DNA of 46,475 nucleotides, taken from contig FR882154.1 of assembly GCA_000435635.1 (NCBI GenBank), forward strand, positions 44,713 through 91,187, written 5' to 3'. A program made the position numbers and the translations under genes. This stretch comes from Prevotella sp. CAG:1320. GTDB taxonomy: Bacteria; Bacteroidota; Bacteroidia; Bacteroidales; Bacteroidaceae. This document shows positions 7,017 to 15,365 of this stretch, in pieces; the stretch's first letter is position 1; the number at the start of each line of letters is the position of its first letter. The notes below the pieces were generated by a model. The model worked only from the letters and a program-made list of their open reading frames with translations, had not been told where the DNA came from and made no database searches.

Positions 7017-8483
7017 TTACAGCACGCCCAGCTTGCAGAACGTGATGAGCACGGCATAGCCTATCACCAGGCATATCAGCCCCACAGTGAGTCCCGCCTT
7101 GGCCATTTGGCTTTGCTTAATGAGTCCCGTGGAATAGGCGATGGCGTTGGGAGGCGTAGAGATGGGGAGCGTCATGGCGCAAGAAGCCGCCACGGCTATA
7201 CCTATTATAATAGTAGAGGGACCGCCGATGCCGTCCAGCTTATCGCCCATACCGGCGCATATCACGGAGAGGATGGGAATAAGCAAGGCCGCCGTGGCCG
7301 TATTGCTGATAAAATTGCTCAACGTGAAACATACCAATCCCGACACAATCATGATGACAAAAGGATTGAACTCGGCAAAGGGAATGCTCTTGACGGCGCT
7401 CTCCGCCAAGCCAGTGCCATTCATGGCCATACCCAAGGCAAATCCACCGGCCACCATCCAAATGACTGCCCAATCTATGGTCTGCAAGTCCTTGGCCGTA
7501 ATCACGCCCGTGCAGGCGAACACGGCTATGGGCAGCATGGCCACAGTGTTGGCGTTGATGCCCACCTGCTTTCCAAACACCCAAAGCAGGATGGTGAGGA
7601 TAATGGTCACGGCCACCACGTTGGTGCGCCAATTGTGCTTCACGTCGCCCTCTATCTTCAGTTCTATGGTCTTTTGGGTAAAGGGGAAGAAAGTTTTCAC
7701 TACTATCCAGGCCACGACGAGCATCACAATCACCATGGGTGCCATCACCATCATCCAGTCGGCGAAAGTCACGCCCAAGTCCATGCCCGTGGGGTCATTG
7801 AGCACCTTATAGGCAAAAGCGTTGGGAGGAGTACCGATAGGCGTTCCCATGCCACCCAAATTAGCTCCAATGGGAATGGCCATGGTCAAGGCCACCCTTC
7901 CCTTGCCGTTGGCGGGCAACGCCTTGAAAACCGGAGTGAGGAAGGTGAGCATCATGGCGGCGGTGGCGGTATTGCTGATGAACATGGAGAAGAGACCCGT
8001 GATAAGCAGGAAGCCCAACAACACATTCTCCGATTTCTTGCCGAAAGGAGCTATCAGCTTGCGCGCCATCAGCACGTCAAGTCCCGACTTGGTGGCGGCA
8101 ATGGCCATCACGAAGCCGCCCAGGAACAGGATGATGGTGGGATCGGCGAAGCAAGCCATGATACCTTGGTAATCGAGCAACTTACCATACTCGCCCTCCG
8201 TGCCCTGCATGAAGTTGAACGAGGAGTCGGAGACGCAGAAAAGCAAGAGGAATATGATAGAAACCGAAGTGGCCCACGAAGGAATCGCCTCCGTAATCCA
8301 GAGCAACACGGCCATCACGAAGATAGCGATTACCCTGCGCTGCACCACAGTAAGTCCCTCAATGCCAAAAAAGTCCAAGGGCAAGTTCCATATCAAGATG
8401 GTGATAAGTGTCGTGGCAAGGAAAAGGATTCCTTGACGCATGTTGAGCACGCCCGTTAGCGGCTTCTTTTCATTGCTTTCCAT
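7017..8483 (-). CDS. DASS (SLC13) family sodium:dicarboxylate/anion symporter
   Basis: This is a 488-residue polytopic inner-membrane protein with about 11-12 hydrophobic segments. The two Ser-Asn-Thr substrate/sodium signatures of the divalent anion:sodium symporters are at residues 170-172 (FISNTATAAM) and 393-395 (FISNTATAAL). Proline-rich hairpins GTPIGTPPNAFA (~213-224) and ISTPPNAIAYS near the end follow them. Family members import succinate, malate, fumarate or sulfate with Na+. The spacing of the paired repeats matches VcINDY-type transporters, so C4-dicarboxylate is the likely substrate. It is the first gene of the minus-strand operon and has a textbook promoter at 8527-8557. Confidence 0.93.
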   Translation of the reverse strand: MESNEKKPLTGVLNMRQGILFLATTLITILIWNLPLDFFGIEGLTVVQRRVIAIFVMAVLLWITEAIPSWATSVSIIFLLLFCVSDSSFNFMQGTEGEYGKLLDYQGIMACFADPTIILFLGGFVMAIAATKSGLDVLMARKLIAPFGKKSENVLLGFLLITGLFSMFISNTATAAMMLTFLTPVFKALPANGKGRVALTMAIPIGANLGGMGTPIGTPPNAFAYKVLNDPTGMDLGVTFADWMMVMAPMVIVMLVVAWIVVKTFFPFTQKTIELKIEGDVKHNWRTNVVAVTIILTILLWVFGKQVGINANTVAMLPIAVFACTGVITAKDLQTIDWAVIWMVAGGFALGMAMNGTGLAESAVKSIPFAEFNPFVIMIVSGLVCFTLSNFISNTATAALLIPILSVICAGMGDKLDGIGGPSTIIIGIAVAASCAMTLPISTPPNAIAYSTGLIKQSQMAKAGLTVGLICLVIGYAVLITFCKLGVL

Positions 8484-8526
8484 TTATATGAATAAGTTAG
8501 TAATACGATTCAGTCACATTATGGGG

Positions 8527-8557
8527 CAAAGTTACATATTTTTATTGATTATTCAAA
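8527..8557 (-). promoter_or_regulatory. Promoter of the DASS-PanK-GH8 operon
   Basis: On the minus strand TTTG (8554-8557) is followed after 19 bases by TAACTTTG (8527-8534), an exact Bacteroidetes promoter. The start codon of the transporter is 44 bases downstream. Confidence 0.85.
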
Positions 8558-8597
8558 TTTAATCGAAAGAAAATGCCCTTTTCTCAACGAAAAGCCG

Positions 8598-8605
8598 TAA
8601 ATTCG
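8598..8605 (+). promoter_or_regulatory. -7 element ahead of the cobalamin riboswitch
   Basis: TAAATTCG lies just before the conserved riboswitch core and fits TAnnTTTG with one change. No convincing -33 box is visible. The transcript would start close to 8612, leaving the whole aptamer in the leader. Confidence 0.4.
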
Positions 8606-8613
8606 CGACTGCG

Positions 8614-8796
8614 ATTGGTTCATACCCATGATTAAAAAGGGAAACAGGTGAGATTCCTGTACAGTCCCGCTGCTGTAAACTGTCCAACGAGGCAAGCATT
8701 TGGCCACTGACACTTTATTCGGGAAGGCCGTTTGCCGATTTATCCACCCCACGCATACGGGGAAAGAGACAGTGAAGTCAGAAGACCTGCCGTCGC
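8614..8796 (+). ncRNA. Cobalamin (B12) riboswitch
   Basis: Two hallmark blocks are present in order. The core is GGGAAACAGGTGAGATTCCT, followed by ACAGTCCCGCTGCTGTAA (8639-8676). Later comes the 3' block GTCAGAAGACCTGCC (8777-8791). Between them lie variable peripheral stems. It sits in the leader of the BtuB-type receptor gene (start 8828), as expected for adenosyl- or aquo-cobalamin control. Binding of B12 would reduce expression, probably by masking the translation start, since only ~35 bases separate the aptamer from the ATG. Confidence 0.95.
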
Positions 8797-8827
8797 GCGC
8801 TTGTTGTCAGCAACCCCGAGGAGGGTG

Positions 8828-10843
8828 ATGAAAACGTGTCTTATGAGGAAATTAACGCTTATCGCGCTAGGCTGTGCCTGCTCGCTCCACGCGTCGGCAA
8901 CGCCTATTGACACAGATTCCACTTTGGTAAACCCACGCCAAATGGAGGGTATCACCGTGGTGGCTTCCCGCGTGAGGAAGGCCATCTCGGCGGGCAAACC
9001 TATCCAAGTGATGGGGAAGGCCGAGCTAAAGGATCTGGGGCTTACCGACATGGCGGCCGCCGTGAAACGCTTCGCGGGCGCCAACGTGAGGGATTACGGA
9101 GGCATAGGCGGCGTGAAGACGGTTTCCATCAGGGGATTTGGCGCGCAGCACACCGCCGTGAGCTATGACGGGGTAACCATCGGCAACACCCAAGCGGGAC
9201 AGATAGACCTGGGACGCTACACACTGGACAACGTGCAATCATTGTCACTGGCCGTGGGCGACAACAGCGACCTGATGCAGACGGCACGCCACCTGGCCTC
9301 GGCGGGCGTGCTCTATATAGAGACTGAAAGACCTCACTTCGAGGCCCAAAGCCGCCCCTATGCCCTATGGGCGAAAATAAAGGGAGGCTCCTTCGGATTG
9401 CTCAACCCCTCGTTACGCTATTGGCAACGGCTGGCCGACTCAACAAGCCTCGCCATACAAGCGGACTACACGACGGCGGACGGAGACTATCCCTATACCC
9501 TTGTCAACGGCAGCGAGACCTTACGAGAGCACCGCCTCAACTCCGACATCTATACGTGGCGGGCGGAAGCCAACCTTTACCACTCCCTTCGAGATGGGGA
9601 GCTGAACGTGAAAGGCTACTGGTTTTATTCGGGCAGGGGACTGCCCGGCTCGGTCATTCTCTATAACACCACGGCACGGGAAAGGCTCTGGGACGAGGAC
9701 TTCTTCCTGCAGGCCAGCTTCAGGAAACGACTCACAAGGCAATGGCAGCTGAGCGCACACCTGAAATACACCCACTCCTGGAACCGATACATAGACATAA
9801 ACGCGAAATACCCAGACGGACAACTCGCGGAAATAAACAGGCAAAACGAATACTACGCATCGGCTACCATCGGGTGGGAGCCCCTACCCAACCTGTCCCT
9901 CTCGCTGGCCGAGGACTTGATATATGGCGACCTACGCTCCAACGCCCAGCGGCCATCGCAGCCCAAGCGATATACCTCGCTCACCGCGTTGACCGCCCGA
10001 TATAATCCCGCCAGATGGGACATCATGGGCAGCGTAGTGGCCACCTACATAACGGAAGACGTGGAACAGGGCGAAAAGCCACAAGACCGCAAGCGGCTCT
10101 CTCCCACCCTCTCACTCTCCTACCGATTGCTGCCCAATGAAGCGCTCTATGTCAGGGTCATGCTCAAACATACTTTCCGCGTGCCTACCTTCAATGACCT
10201 GTATTATCACCAGACGGGCACGGTAGGTCTGAAACCCGAAGTGGCCAAGGAATACAACGTGGGCATCGCATGGCAAGGGCAGCCATTCCCGTTCACGCGC
10301 TATTTGTCGCTGAGCGTAGATGGATTCTACAACGACGTAAAAGACAAGATAGTAGCTTTCCCCACGCTCTACGTATGGAAAATGGCCAACTTTGGCAGGG
10401 TGAGGATGTTTGGCCTCAACGTCAATCTGGCCGCCGAGCTGGCGATGGGCAACCAAATGAGCCTCTTGCTCACGGGAGCCTACAGCCTGCTGCGGGCGGA
10501 AGATATCACGGACAAGTCCGCCAGCTACTACAAACGGCAAATACCCTATACACCCCAACATACAGGCAATGGGTCATTGACCCTGAAAACGCCATGGGTA
10601 AACTTGGGATATAGTCTGCTGGCCAGTGGAGAACGATACTGCCTGCAACAACAGACATCCGCCTACCGCCTGGCTCCCTATTGGGAACACACCCTCTCGC
10701 TGTCCAGGAGTTTCCGCTGGAAAAATGGCAAACTTGACTTGCAAGCCACCCTGCGCAACCTCACCGACGAGCAATATGAGGTGGTGAAATATTACCCTAT
10801 GCCAGGAAGGGCGTGGGAAGTATCAGCCACGCTGACCATCTAG
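8828..10843 (+). CDS. btuB: TonB-dependent vitamin B12 receptor (BtuB-like)
   Basis: The product is a 671-residue outer-membrane receptor. A signal peptide (about residues 6-24, MRKLTLIALGCACSLHASA) leads into a short TonB-box-like stretch and a plug domain: 'GITVVASRVRKAISAG', then 'VSIRGFGAQHTAVSYDGVTI'. The rest is a 22-strand barrel ending in an aromatic/hydrophobic strand 'AWEVSATLTI'. The B12 riboswitch immediately upstream and a BtuG-like lipoprotein downstream identify the ligand as a corrinoid. The start at 8828 is preferred over 8732 because the earlier ATG lies inside the riboswitch and gives no signal peptide in place. It is the first gene of the cobalamin operon. Confidence 0.92.
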   Translation: MKTCLMRKLTLIALGCACSLHASATPIDTDSTLVNPRQMEGITVVASRVRKAISAGKPIQVMGKAELKDLGLTDMAAAVKRFAGANVRDYGGIGGVKTVSIRGFGAQHTAVSYDGVTIGNTQAGQIDLGRYTLDNVQSLSLAVGDNSDLMQTARHLASAGVLYIETERPHFEAQSRPYALWAKIKGGSFGLLNPSLRYWQRLADSTSLAIQADYTTADGDYPYTLVNGSETLREHRLNSDIYTWRAEANLYHSLRDGELNVKGYWFYSGRGLPGSVILYNTTARERLWDEDFFLQASFRKRLTRQWQLSAHLKYTHSWNRYIDINAKYPDGQLAEINRQNEYYASATIGWEPLPNLSLSLAEDLIYGDLRSNAQRPSQPKRYTSLTALTARYNPARWDIMGSVVATYITEDVEQGEKPQDRKRLSPTLSLSYRLLPNEALYVRVMLKHTFRVPTFNDLYYHQTGTVGLKPEVAKEYNVGIAWQGQPFPFTRYLSLSVDGFYNDVKDKIVAFPTLYVWKMANFGRVRMFGLNVNLAAELAMGNQMSLLLTGAYSLLRAEDITDKSASYYKRQIPYTPQHTGNGSLTLKTPWVNLGYSLLASGERYCLQQQTSAYRLAPYWEHTLSLSRSFRWKNGKLDLQATLRNLTDEQYEVVKYYPMPGRAWEVSATLTI

Positions 10844-10889
10844 TCCGCATATACACATTATATATATAGTAACCCAAAACCAAACGAAC

Positions 10890-11999
10890 ATGAACATGAA
10901 GAAAAGAAACTACCTGTACGCCGCGCTCTGCGGCTTGACACTCACCACGGGCTTCACGGCCTGCGAAGATGACGACACTCCTTGGGACCCCATGCAACAA
11001 GGCTCCAAGATAGAGATGGCTTCCACCAGGGGCTTTATCCTGAACGAAGGTTCCTATGGGCTCAACAACGCCACCATCACCTATTTTGATTATCTCACGG
11101 ACAAACCCTACGCCCATGACCTCTACCAAACCCAAAACGAGAAAAACATTGGTGACACAGGCCAGGACTTGATAGAAGAGGACGGATACTTCTACCTCGC
11201 CGTATACGGTTCTAACTATGTCGCCAAACTCAATGGTGTAGGCATAGAAACAGGCCGCCTTTCCTTGAGCGACAGAAGCGACTTGGGACAGCCTCGCTAT
11301 ATGGCGGCCGACAACGGATTCCTCTACGTGACCACATATGGAGGTTACGTGGTGAAGGTCAACACCATGGACATGAGCATCGTGGGTCAAGTGAAAGTAG
11401 GTGACAATCCCGAGCAAATCGTGGAAGAGAACGGATACATCTATTGCGTGAACTCTGGTTGGGGCAAAGATAACCGCCTCTCCGTCATCCGCGAGAGAGA
11501 CTTCCAACTCGACCGCCATGTCACCATCTTCGACAATCCGCAAGCTATCGTGGAGACCGACGGATACCTCGCCATACAGGGCTATGGAGGAGAATACCCC
11601 GACTACACCTATCCCGTGGCCGTGTTCAACCCCGCTACCGACACATATAAAGAAATAGGAAAAGGCACCAACATCGCCGCGGAAAACGGAACGCTCTACG
11701 TGGTCAACTGCCAGACCGATTACTCTTCTTACCCCTATACCAACACCACGGAGTTCTATACCTATGATTTCCGCACAGGCAACATCAACCGCGACTTCTT
11801 GAAGAACGCTCCCGCGGAGTTGGCAAGCGCAAGTGTATATGGTCTAAGCGTCAATGACGAGACGGGGCATATCTACGTGCTTACCACAAGCTTCGTTTCG
11901 GGTGACGGAGCCGTATACCATTTTGACCGCCAAGGGAACTACGTAGGCAGCTTTTCCTCTTACGGGCAGTGCCCCCGCAAAATAGTTTTCGAAGACTAA
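10890..11999 (+). CDS. btuG: BtuG-like surface cobalamin-binding lipoprotein (DUF5074-type beta-propeller)
   Basis: This 369-residue lipoprotein has a lipobox ending at Cys25 (TTGFTAC). The following acidic EDDD is the kind of sequence that sends Bacteroidetes lipoproteins to the cell surface. The mature part is a seven-bladed propeller of repeating blades with 'EEDGYFYLAVYGSNYV', 'ADNGFLYVTTYGGYVVKV', 'EENGYIYCVNSGWG' and similar units. BtuG proteins of Bacteroides bind B12 very tightly and sit on BtuB. Position directly after btuB under the same riboswitch supports that role. The assignment rests on the blade pattern, length and context; other surface propellers of the YncE type would look similar. 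Confidence 0.8.
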   Translation: MNMKKRNYLYAALCGLTLTTGFTACEDDDTPWDPMQQGSKIEMASTRGFILNEGSYGLNNATITYFDYLTDKPYAHDLYQTQNEKNIGDTGQDLIEEDGYFYLAVYGSNYVAKLNGVGIETGRLSLSDRSDLGQPRYMAADNGFLYVTTYGGYVVKVNTMDMSIVGQVKVGDNPEQIVEENGYIYCVNSGWGKDNRLSVIRERDFQLDRHVTIFDNPQAIVETDGYLAIQGYGGEYPDYTYPVAVFNPATDTYKEIGKGTNIAAENGTLYVVNCQTDYSSYPYTNTTEFYTYDFRTGNINRDFLKNAPAELASASVYGLSVNDETGHIYVLTTSFVSGDGAVYHFDRQGNYVGSFSSYGQCPRKIVFED

Positions 12000-12022
12000 T
12001 CAAGTCCGTTTCCCGCTGACCC

Positions 12023-13156
12023 ATGCGATACCTGCTACTCTTCATAGCCAGCATGTCACTGCTGCTCAATGGTTGTGGTGGAACAAGCGCCCCCACCCCG
12101 ACGAGCGAGAAAGGTGATACGTTGCGCTATGCCCATGCGTCTTTACTTCTCACCATAGAACATCCGGGATATACCAGGGTAGATATCCGCGACCCTTGGC
12201 ATCCCGGACAGACATTGGCTCGTTACGCCCTGGTGACGAAGGGAGCCAAGGGTGACTCCCTGGTAAAGCAATCTCCTTGGGGCGAAGGGGTCAGCGTGGT
12301 GAGAGTGCCCTTGCGCCAGGCCGTGGTATTCACCTCGGCCCATTGCGCTCTTTTCCAGGAATTGGGCGCGGAAAACTGTGTGGCGGGTGTCTGCGACAAA
12401 CCTTTCAACAACCTGGCCTGGATAAAAGGGAATGAAAAGATTGTGGATTGCGGCAGCTCACTGTCCCCCGACGTGGAGCGTATCGTGGACATCAAGGCGG
12501 ATGCCCTCTTGGTTTCTCCTTTTCAAGATGCCCACTATGAGCGATTGAACCAAACAGGCATCCCGTTGCTTCTGTTGGCAGATTACATGGAGACATCTCC
12601 ATTGGGGCGGGCGGAATGGATGCGCTTCTATGGCAGGCTGACGGGGAAAACGCGAGAAGCGGACTCGTTGTTCCATCGAGTGGACTCCATCTACCAAGGC
12701 CTCCGCGCCCAAGCGCGGCGATTACCCAAAGGCAGGTCACTACTCACTGAACGCAAGACGGGAAGCGTATGGTATTGTCCTGGTGGGCAAAGCACCATAG
12801 GCCAACTGCTTGCCGATGCCCATGCGGGCTATCCTTTTGCCCATGATACGCACGCAGGCTCACTGCCCCTCTCGCCCGAGCAAGTCCTGGAACAGGCCGA
12901 CAGCATAGACGTTTGGGCTTTCAAGGTGAACGACAATGACCCACTGAGCCGTCGTTGGCTCCTGGAGGAGTATGCGGGATACGCCAGCCTGAAGGCTTTC
13001 CAGCAAGGGGAAGTATACGCCTGTCCGGTGAACTCCACCCTTTTCTTTGAGGAGCAGGCTTTCCATCCAGAGCACTTGCTCAGGGATTTCATCCTGTTGT
13101 CCCATCCTGGTGCCTTGCCTGGCAAGCTCCGTTATTTCCGTCGGCTCCATGAATAA
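12023..13156 (+). CDS. btuF: ABC transporter substrate-binding lipoprotein, BtuF-like
   Basis: The 377-residue protein starts with a lipoprotein signal (lipobox LLLNGC, Cys18). It then has the two-lobed class III binding-protein fold used for B12 and siderophores: 'VVFTSAHCALFQELGAENCVAGVCD' opens lobe 1, 'DVERIVDIKADALLVSPFQ' follows, and 'KGRSLLTERKTGSVWYCPGGQSTIGQLLADA' begins lobe 2. In Bacteroidales these proteins carry cobalamin across the periplasm to the BtuC permease. It is 23 bases after btuG, and its end overlaps the start of the permease gene by 8 bases, which indicates translational coupling. Heme or siderophore binding is less likely given the riboswitch-led operon. Confidence 0.87.
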   Translation: MRYLLLFIASMSLLLNGCGGTSAPTPTSEKGDTLRYAHASLLLTIEHPGYTRVDIRDPWHPGQTLARYALVTKGAKGDSLVKQSPWGEGVSVVRVPLRQAVVFTSAHCALFQELGAENCVAGVCDKPFNNLAWIKGNEKIVDCGSSLSPDVERIVDIKADALLVSPFQDAHYERLNQTGIPLLLLADYMETSPLGRAEWMRFYGRLTGKTREADSLFHRVDSIYQGLRAQARRLPKGRSLLTERKTGSVWYCPGGQSTIGQLLADAHAGYPFAHDTHAGSLPLSPEQVLEQADSIDVWAFKVNDNDPLSRRWLLEEYAGYASLKAFQQGEVYACPVNSTLFFEEQAFHPEHLLRDFILLSHPGALPGKLRYFRRLHE

Positions 13157-14202
13157 ACGAATGCTCTTCACGTTATTGGGAGCGCTCGCCCTATTGGCTC
13201 TCTTCATGGCCAACCTGTTGATAGGGTCTGTCGACATCCCCTTTCAAGAGGCTATGGCCACGCTGCGGGGTGACGAGAGCGTGAGGGAATCCTGGCGCTT
13301 TATCATTCTGCGCTCACGCCTGCCGCAGGCCGTAGCAGCCTTGTTGGCGGGAAGTTCCCTTGCCGCGAGCGGACTGATGTTGCAAACCGCCTTCGCCAAT
13401 CCCCTTGCCGGCCCCGACGTGTTTGGCATCAACAGCGGAGCAGGCTTAGCCGTGGCCTTGGTCATGCTTCCTTTGGGAGGAGGAATCCTGGGAGCCGCCA
13501 ATCTTCCTTTAGGCGGACACGTGGCGATATTGGCGGCTGCGTTCATTGGAGCCATGGCAGTAACCGCGCTCATCCTCTTTCTCTCCACGCTGGTGAGAAA
13601 CGCCGTGATGCTGCTCATCGTGGGCCTAATGGTAGGCTACATGGCCAGTTCCGTGGTATCGTTGCTCAATTTCATGGCCAGTGCCCAAGGCGTGAAGTCT
13701 TACATGATATGGGGCATGGGGAGTTTCGCCAACGTTCCGTTTGAACAAATGCCCCTCTTCGTCTTGCTCACGGTAGCGGGCATCCTGCTGTCATTAACCA
13801 GGGTGAAATCACTCAATGCCCTGCTCCTGGGAGAAGTCTACGCACTCAACCTGGGAACCAGAACCCGCCGCCTGCGATTGCAACTGCTCTCGCTGGCAGG
13901 ACTGCTCACGGCTGTCACCACCGCCTATTTCGGCCCCATCCCCTTCATAAGCCCCAACCGCCTATTGCGGCCCTATCGCTTTCATAGGCCTGACCACGCC
14001 ACACATTGCCCGCATGCTGTGGCGCACGGACAATCATGCCACACTCCTGCCGGCCTCCGCTTTGTCGGGGGCGGTGATAGCCCTGGCTTGCAACCTGGCA
14101 TGCTCGCTGCCTCCTGAAGGCGGCGTGTTGCCGCTCAACGTAGTGACACCACTGGTGGGCGCTCCTGTCATACTGCACGTCATATTGCGTCACCGCCGCT
14201 AA
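13149..14202 (+). pseudogene. btuC: BtuC-like cobalamin ABC permease, frameshifted by a 37-bp imperfect duplication
   Basis: The start ATG at 13149 overlaps the end of btuF. The FecCD/BtuC family features are present: an N-terminal membrane helix (LFTLLGALALLALFMANLLIG), 'RLPQAVAALLAGSSLAASGLMLQ', 'NPLAGPDVFGINSGAGLAV' and many transmembrane segments. After TAYFGPIPFISP the frame goes off into nonsense and stops at 14117. The correct ending (GPIAFIGLTTPHIARMLWR through LNVVTPLVGAP to VILRHRR, stop 14202) is in the +1 frame. The cause is visible: 13920-13956 and 13957-13993 are tandem copies of the same 37-bp segment with 30 of 37 bases identical. Deleting one copy restores a ~338-residue protein. 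Unless repaired or read by frameshifting, the permease is broken. The ATPase BtuD is not encoded nearby. Confidence 0.85.
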
Positions 14203-14236
14203 AAGACACAGACATTCATCCCTCCAACTACAAACC

Positions 14237-14740
14237 ATGAAGCAAAAGACCATTTACACCCGCCGCGGAGATGAAGGCATGACCTGCCTTGCCCATGCGG
14301 AAAGAGTACCAAAAGATGACATACGGATAGAGACGAGCGGCCAGCTTGACGAGCTAAACGCCCTGCTGGGACTGGTCATCGCGCACTATCCTCAACCAAC
14401 GCCGGACACTGACATCCTGCGCCGCACGCAAAGATTGCTCTCCCACATAATGGCTTTCGTGTCGGGATTTACCCGTCACGAGACAGAATTCTCGCTGGAA
14501 GAAGAGACACGACGCCTGGAGCGAGCCACAGACCAAGCCATGGAGGGAATCCCTTTCCGTTTCCTGCAACCCGGAACGAACGCCCTGGAAGCGCTACTCC
14601 ACCTGGCAAGAGCCAAAACCCGCACTTGCGAGCGGAGACTCGTCACCCTTTCCCCCCGGTATGCCTTGCCACCTGGAGCGACCGCCTATATCAATCGCCT
14701 CAGCGACTACCTCTATGCCCTGGCCGTGAAAAACACCTAA
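14237..14740 (+). CDS. PduO-type cob(I)alamin adenosyltransferase
   Basis: This 167-residue protein would convert cob(I)alamin and ATP to adenosylcobalamin in the cytoplasm. It has the PduO layout: an ATP-binding N-terminus 'IYTRRGDEGMTCL', then 'VPKDDIRIETSGQLDELNALLG'. The arginine-rich helix 'LARAKTRTCERRLVTL' follows, and the end is 'INRLSDYLYALAVKNT', where the conserved RLSD-L-A motif is intact. The usual 'TGDKG-T-L-GG-R' loop is altered to RRGDEGMTCLAHAER, so this member is divergent. It ends the riboswitch-led cobalamin operon, 34 bases after the permease. Confidence 0.87.
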   Translation: MKQKTIYTRRGDEGMTCLAHAERVPKDDIRIETSGQLDELNALLGLVIAHYPQPTPDTDILRRTQRLLSHIMAFVSGFTRHETEFSLEEETRRLERATDQAMEGIPFRFLQPGTNALEALLHLARAKTRTCERRLVTLSPRYALPPGATAYINRLSDYLYALAVKNT

Positions 14741-14944
14741 ACCACGAAACTTCATGGCGAAAAGCCTTCGTCAACGCCATAAACCCCAGGGGCGCCTCTT
14801 GACACGGCAATCGCCATGACCATCGAAGGCGAAGCCCCGGAATTATCTTATATGGCGGATGGTGTCTCAGTGGAGGGCAATGGGGCTCTTTCCCCGTTTC
14901 CATAAAATGGCAAAAGGTTTTCAACGTTTTTGGAGCGCTTTCCC

Positions 14945-15058
14945 AAACAAGTTGTTTCGCTTGGGAAAACAACTTGAATTCCCTTGCGAAACAAGTTATT
15001 TTCCGACGCAAAACAAGTTGATTTCCATTTCAAAACAAGTTGTTTTGGAAAACAAGTA
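14945..15058. repeat. 22-bp tandem repeat array 2
   Basis: Five units with core AAACAAGTTG (or its inverted form AAACAACTTG) begin at 14945, 14967, 14989, 15011 and 15033, exactly 22 bases apart. A sixth partial core lies at 15050. The remaining 12 bases vary around TTTCC and GC. The core is nearly palindromic with the following TTT. It lies in the 625-bp gene-free stretch after the adenosyltransferase gene. No unique spacers of constant length are present. Confidence 0.85.
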
Positions 15059-15224
15059 AACTTAAGCTACCTAGCAGGCGAGTTGAAGGAAAATGACAAG
15101 AGGTGATGCCTTCAAACTCACGACACTACCTCCAAAAAGCCCAGCCTGTTGGCACAAATCCCTCGCGGCGATCTTGTGGCCATGCACGACATAATATCAT
15201 AACGCAATCGAGGCGGCAAAGGGA

Positions 15225-15300
15225 AGGATAACCAGTCCCACCTTACTGGAAGAAGGGTGCGATTCCTGTATATTACCGCAAAAGCAGCATATCCTTCCGA
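15225..15300 (+). other. Degenerate B12-riboswitch-like core upstream of the ferredoxin gene
   Basis: The stretch contains GGAAGAAGGGTGCGATTCCT (15249-15268) followed by GTATATTACCGCAAAAGCAG. This resembles the riboswitch core order GGGAA-n-GGTG-n-GATTCC-n-ACAG-CCGC-n-CTG. The 3' block with GTCAGGA-ACCTGCC is not found and the CCCGC element is altered. I read it as a decayed or highly divergent cobalamin riboswitch. Chance similarity is possible. The rest of 14741-15365 outside this and the repeat array shows nothing I recognise. Confidence 0.3.
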
Positions 15301-15333
15301 ATTTTATGTAAGCCCGCTCACATGGATATCACT

Positions 15334-15341
15334 TACCTTTG
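15334..15341 (+). promoter_or_regulatory. -7 promoter element for the flavodoxin/ferredoxin gene
   Basis: TACCTTTG matches the TAnnTTTG consensus and lies 24 bases before the ATG at 15366. No -33 TTTG is visible at the expected spacing. If used, the riboswitch-like stretch upstream would not be part of this transcript. Confidence 0.45.
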
Positions 15342-15365
15342 CAATCACAATAGCAAACACCAAGA

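Noticed and set aside
6807..8459. 550-codon plus-strand frame over the DASS transporter
   Set aside because: It is antisense to a gene with clear SNT motifs and promoter, and its translation is a histidine/glycine/glutamine-rich string without any domain, typical of a shadow frame in GC-rich DNA.
8732..8827. Extended N-terminus for the BtuB-like receptor
   Set aside because: The earlier ATG lies inside the B12 riboswitch and would place 32 unrelated residues before the signal peptide.
13920..13993. Programmed +1 frameshift as the main explanation for btuC
   Set aside because: The join is a 37-bp duplication and not a recognised shift signal; a read-through product would carry a 12-13 residue insertion in a conserved segment. 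Kept only as an alternative.
4299..15058. CRISPR arrays
   Set aside because: The 22-bp repeats have no unique spacers of constant length, the units diverge from one another and no cas genes are present.
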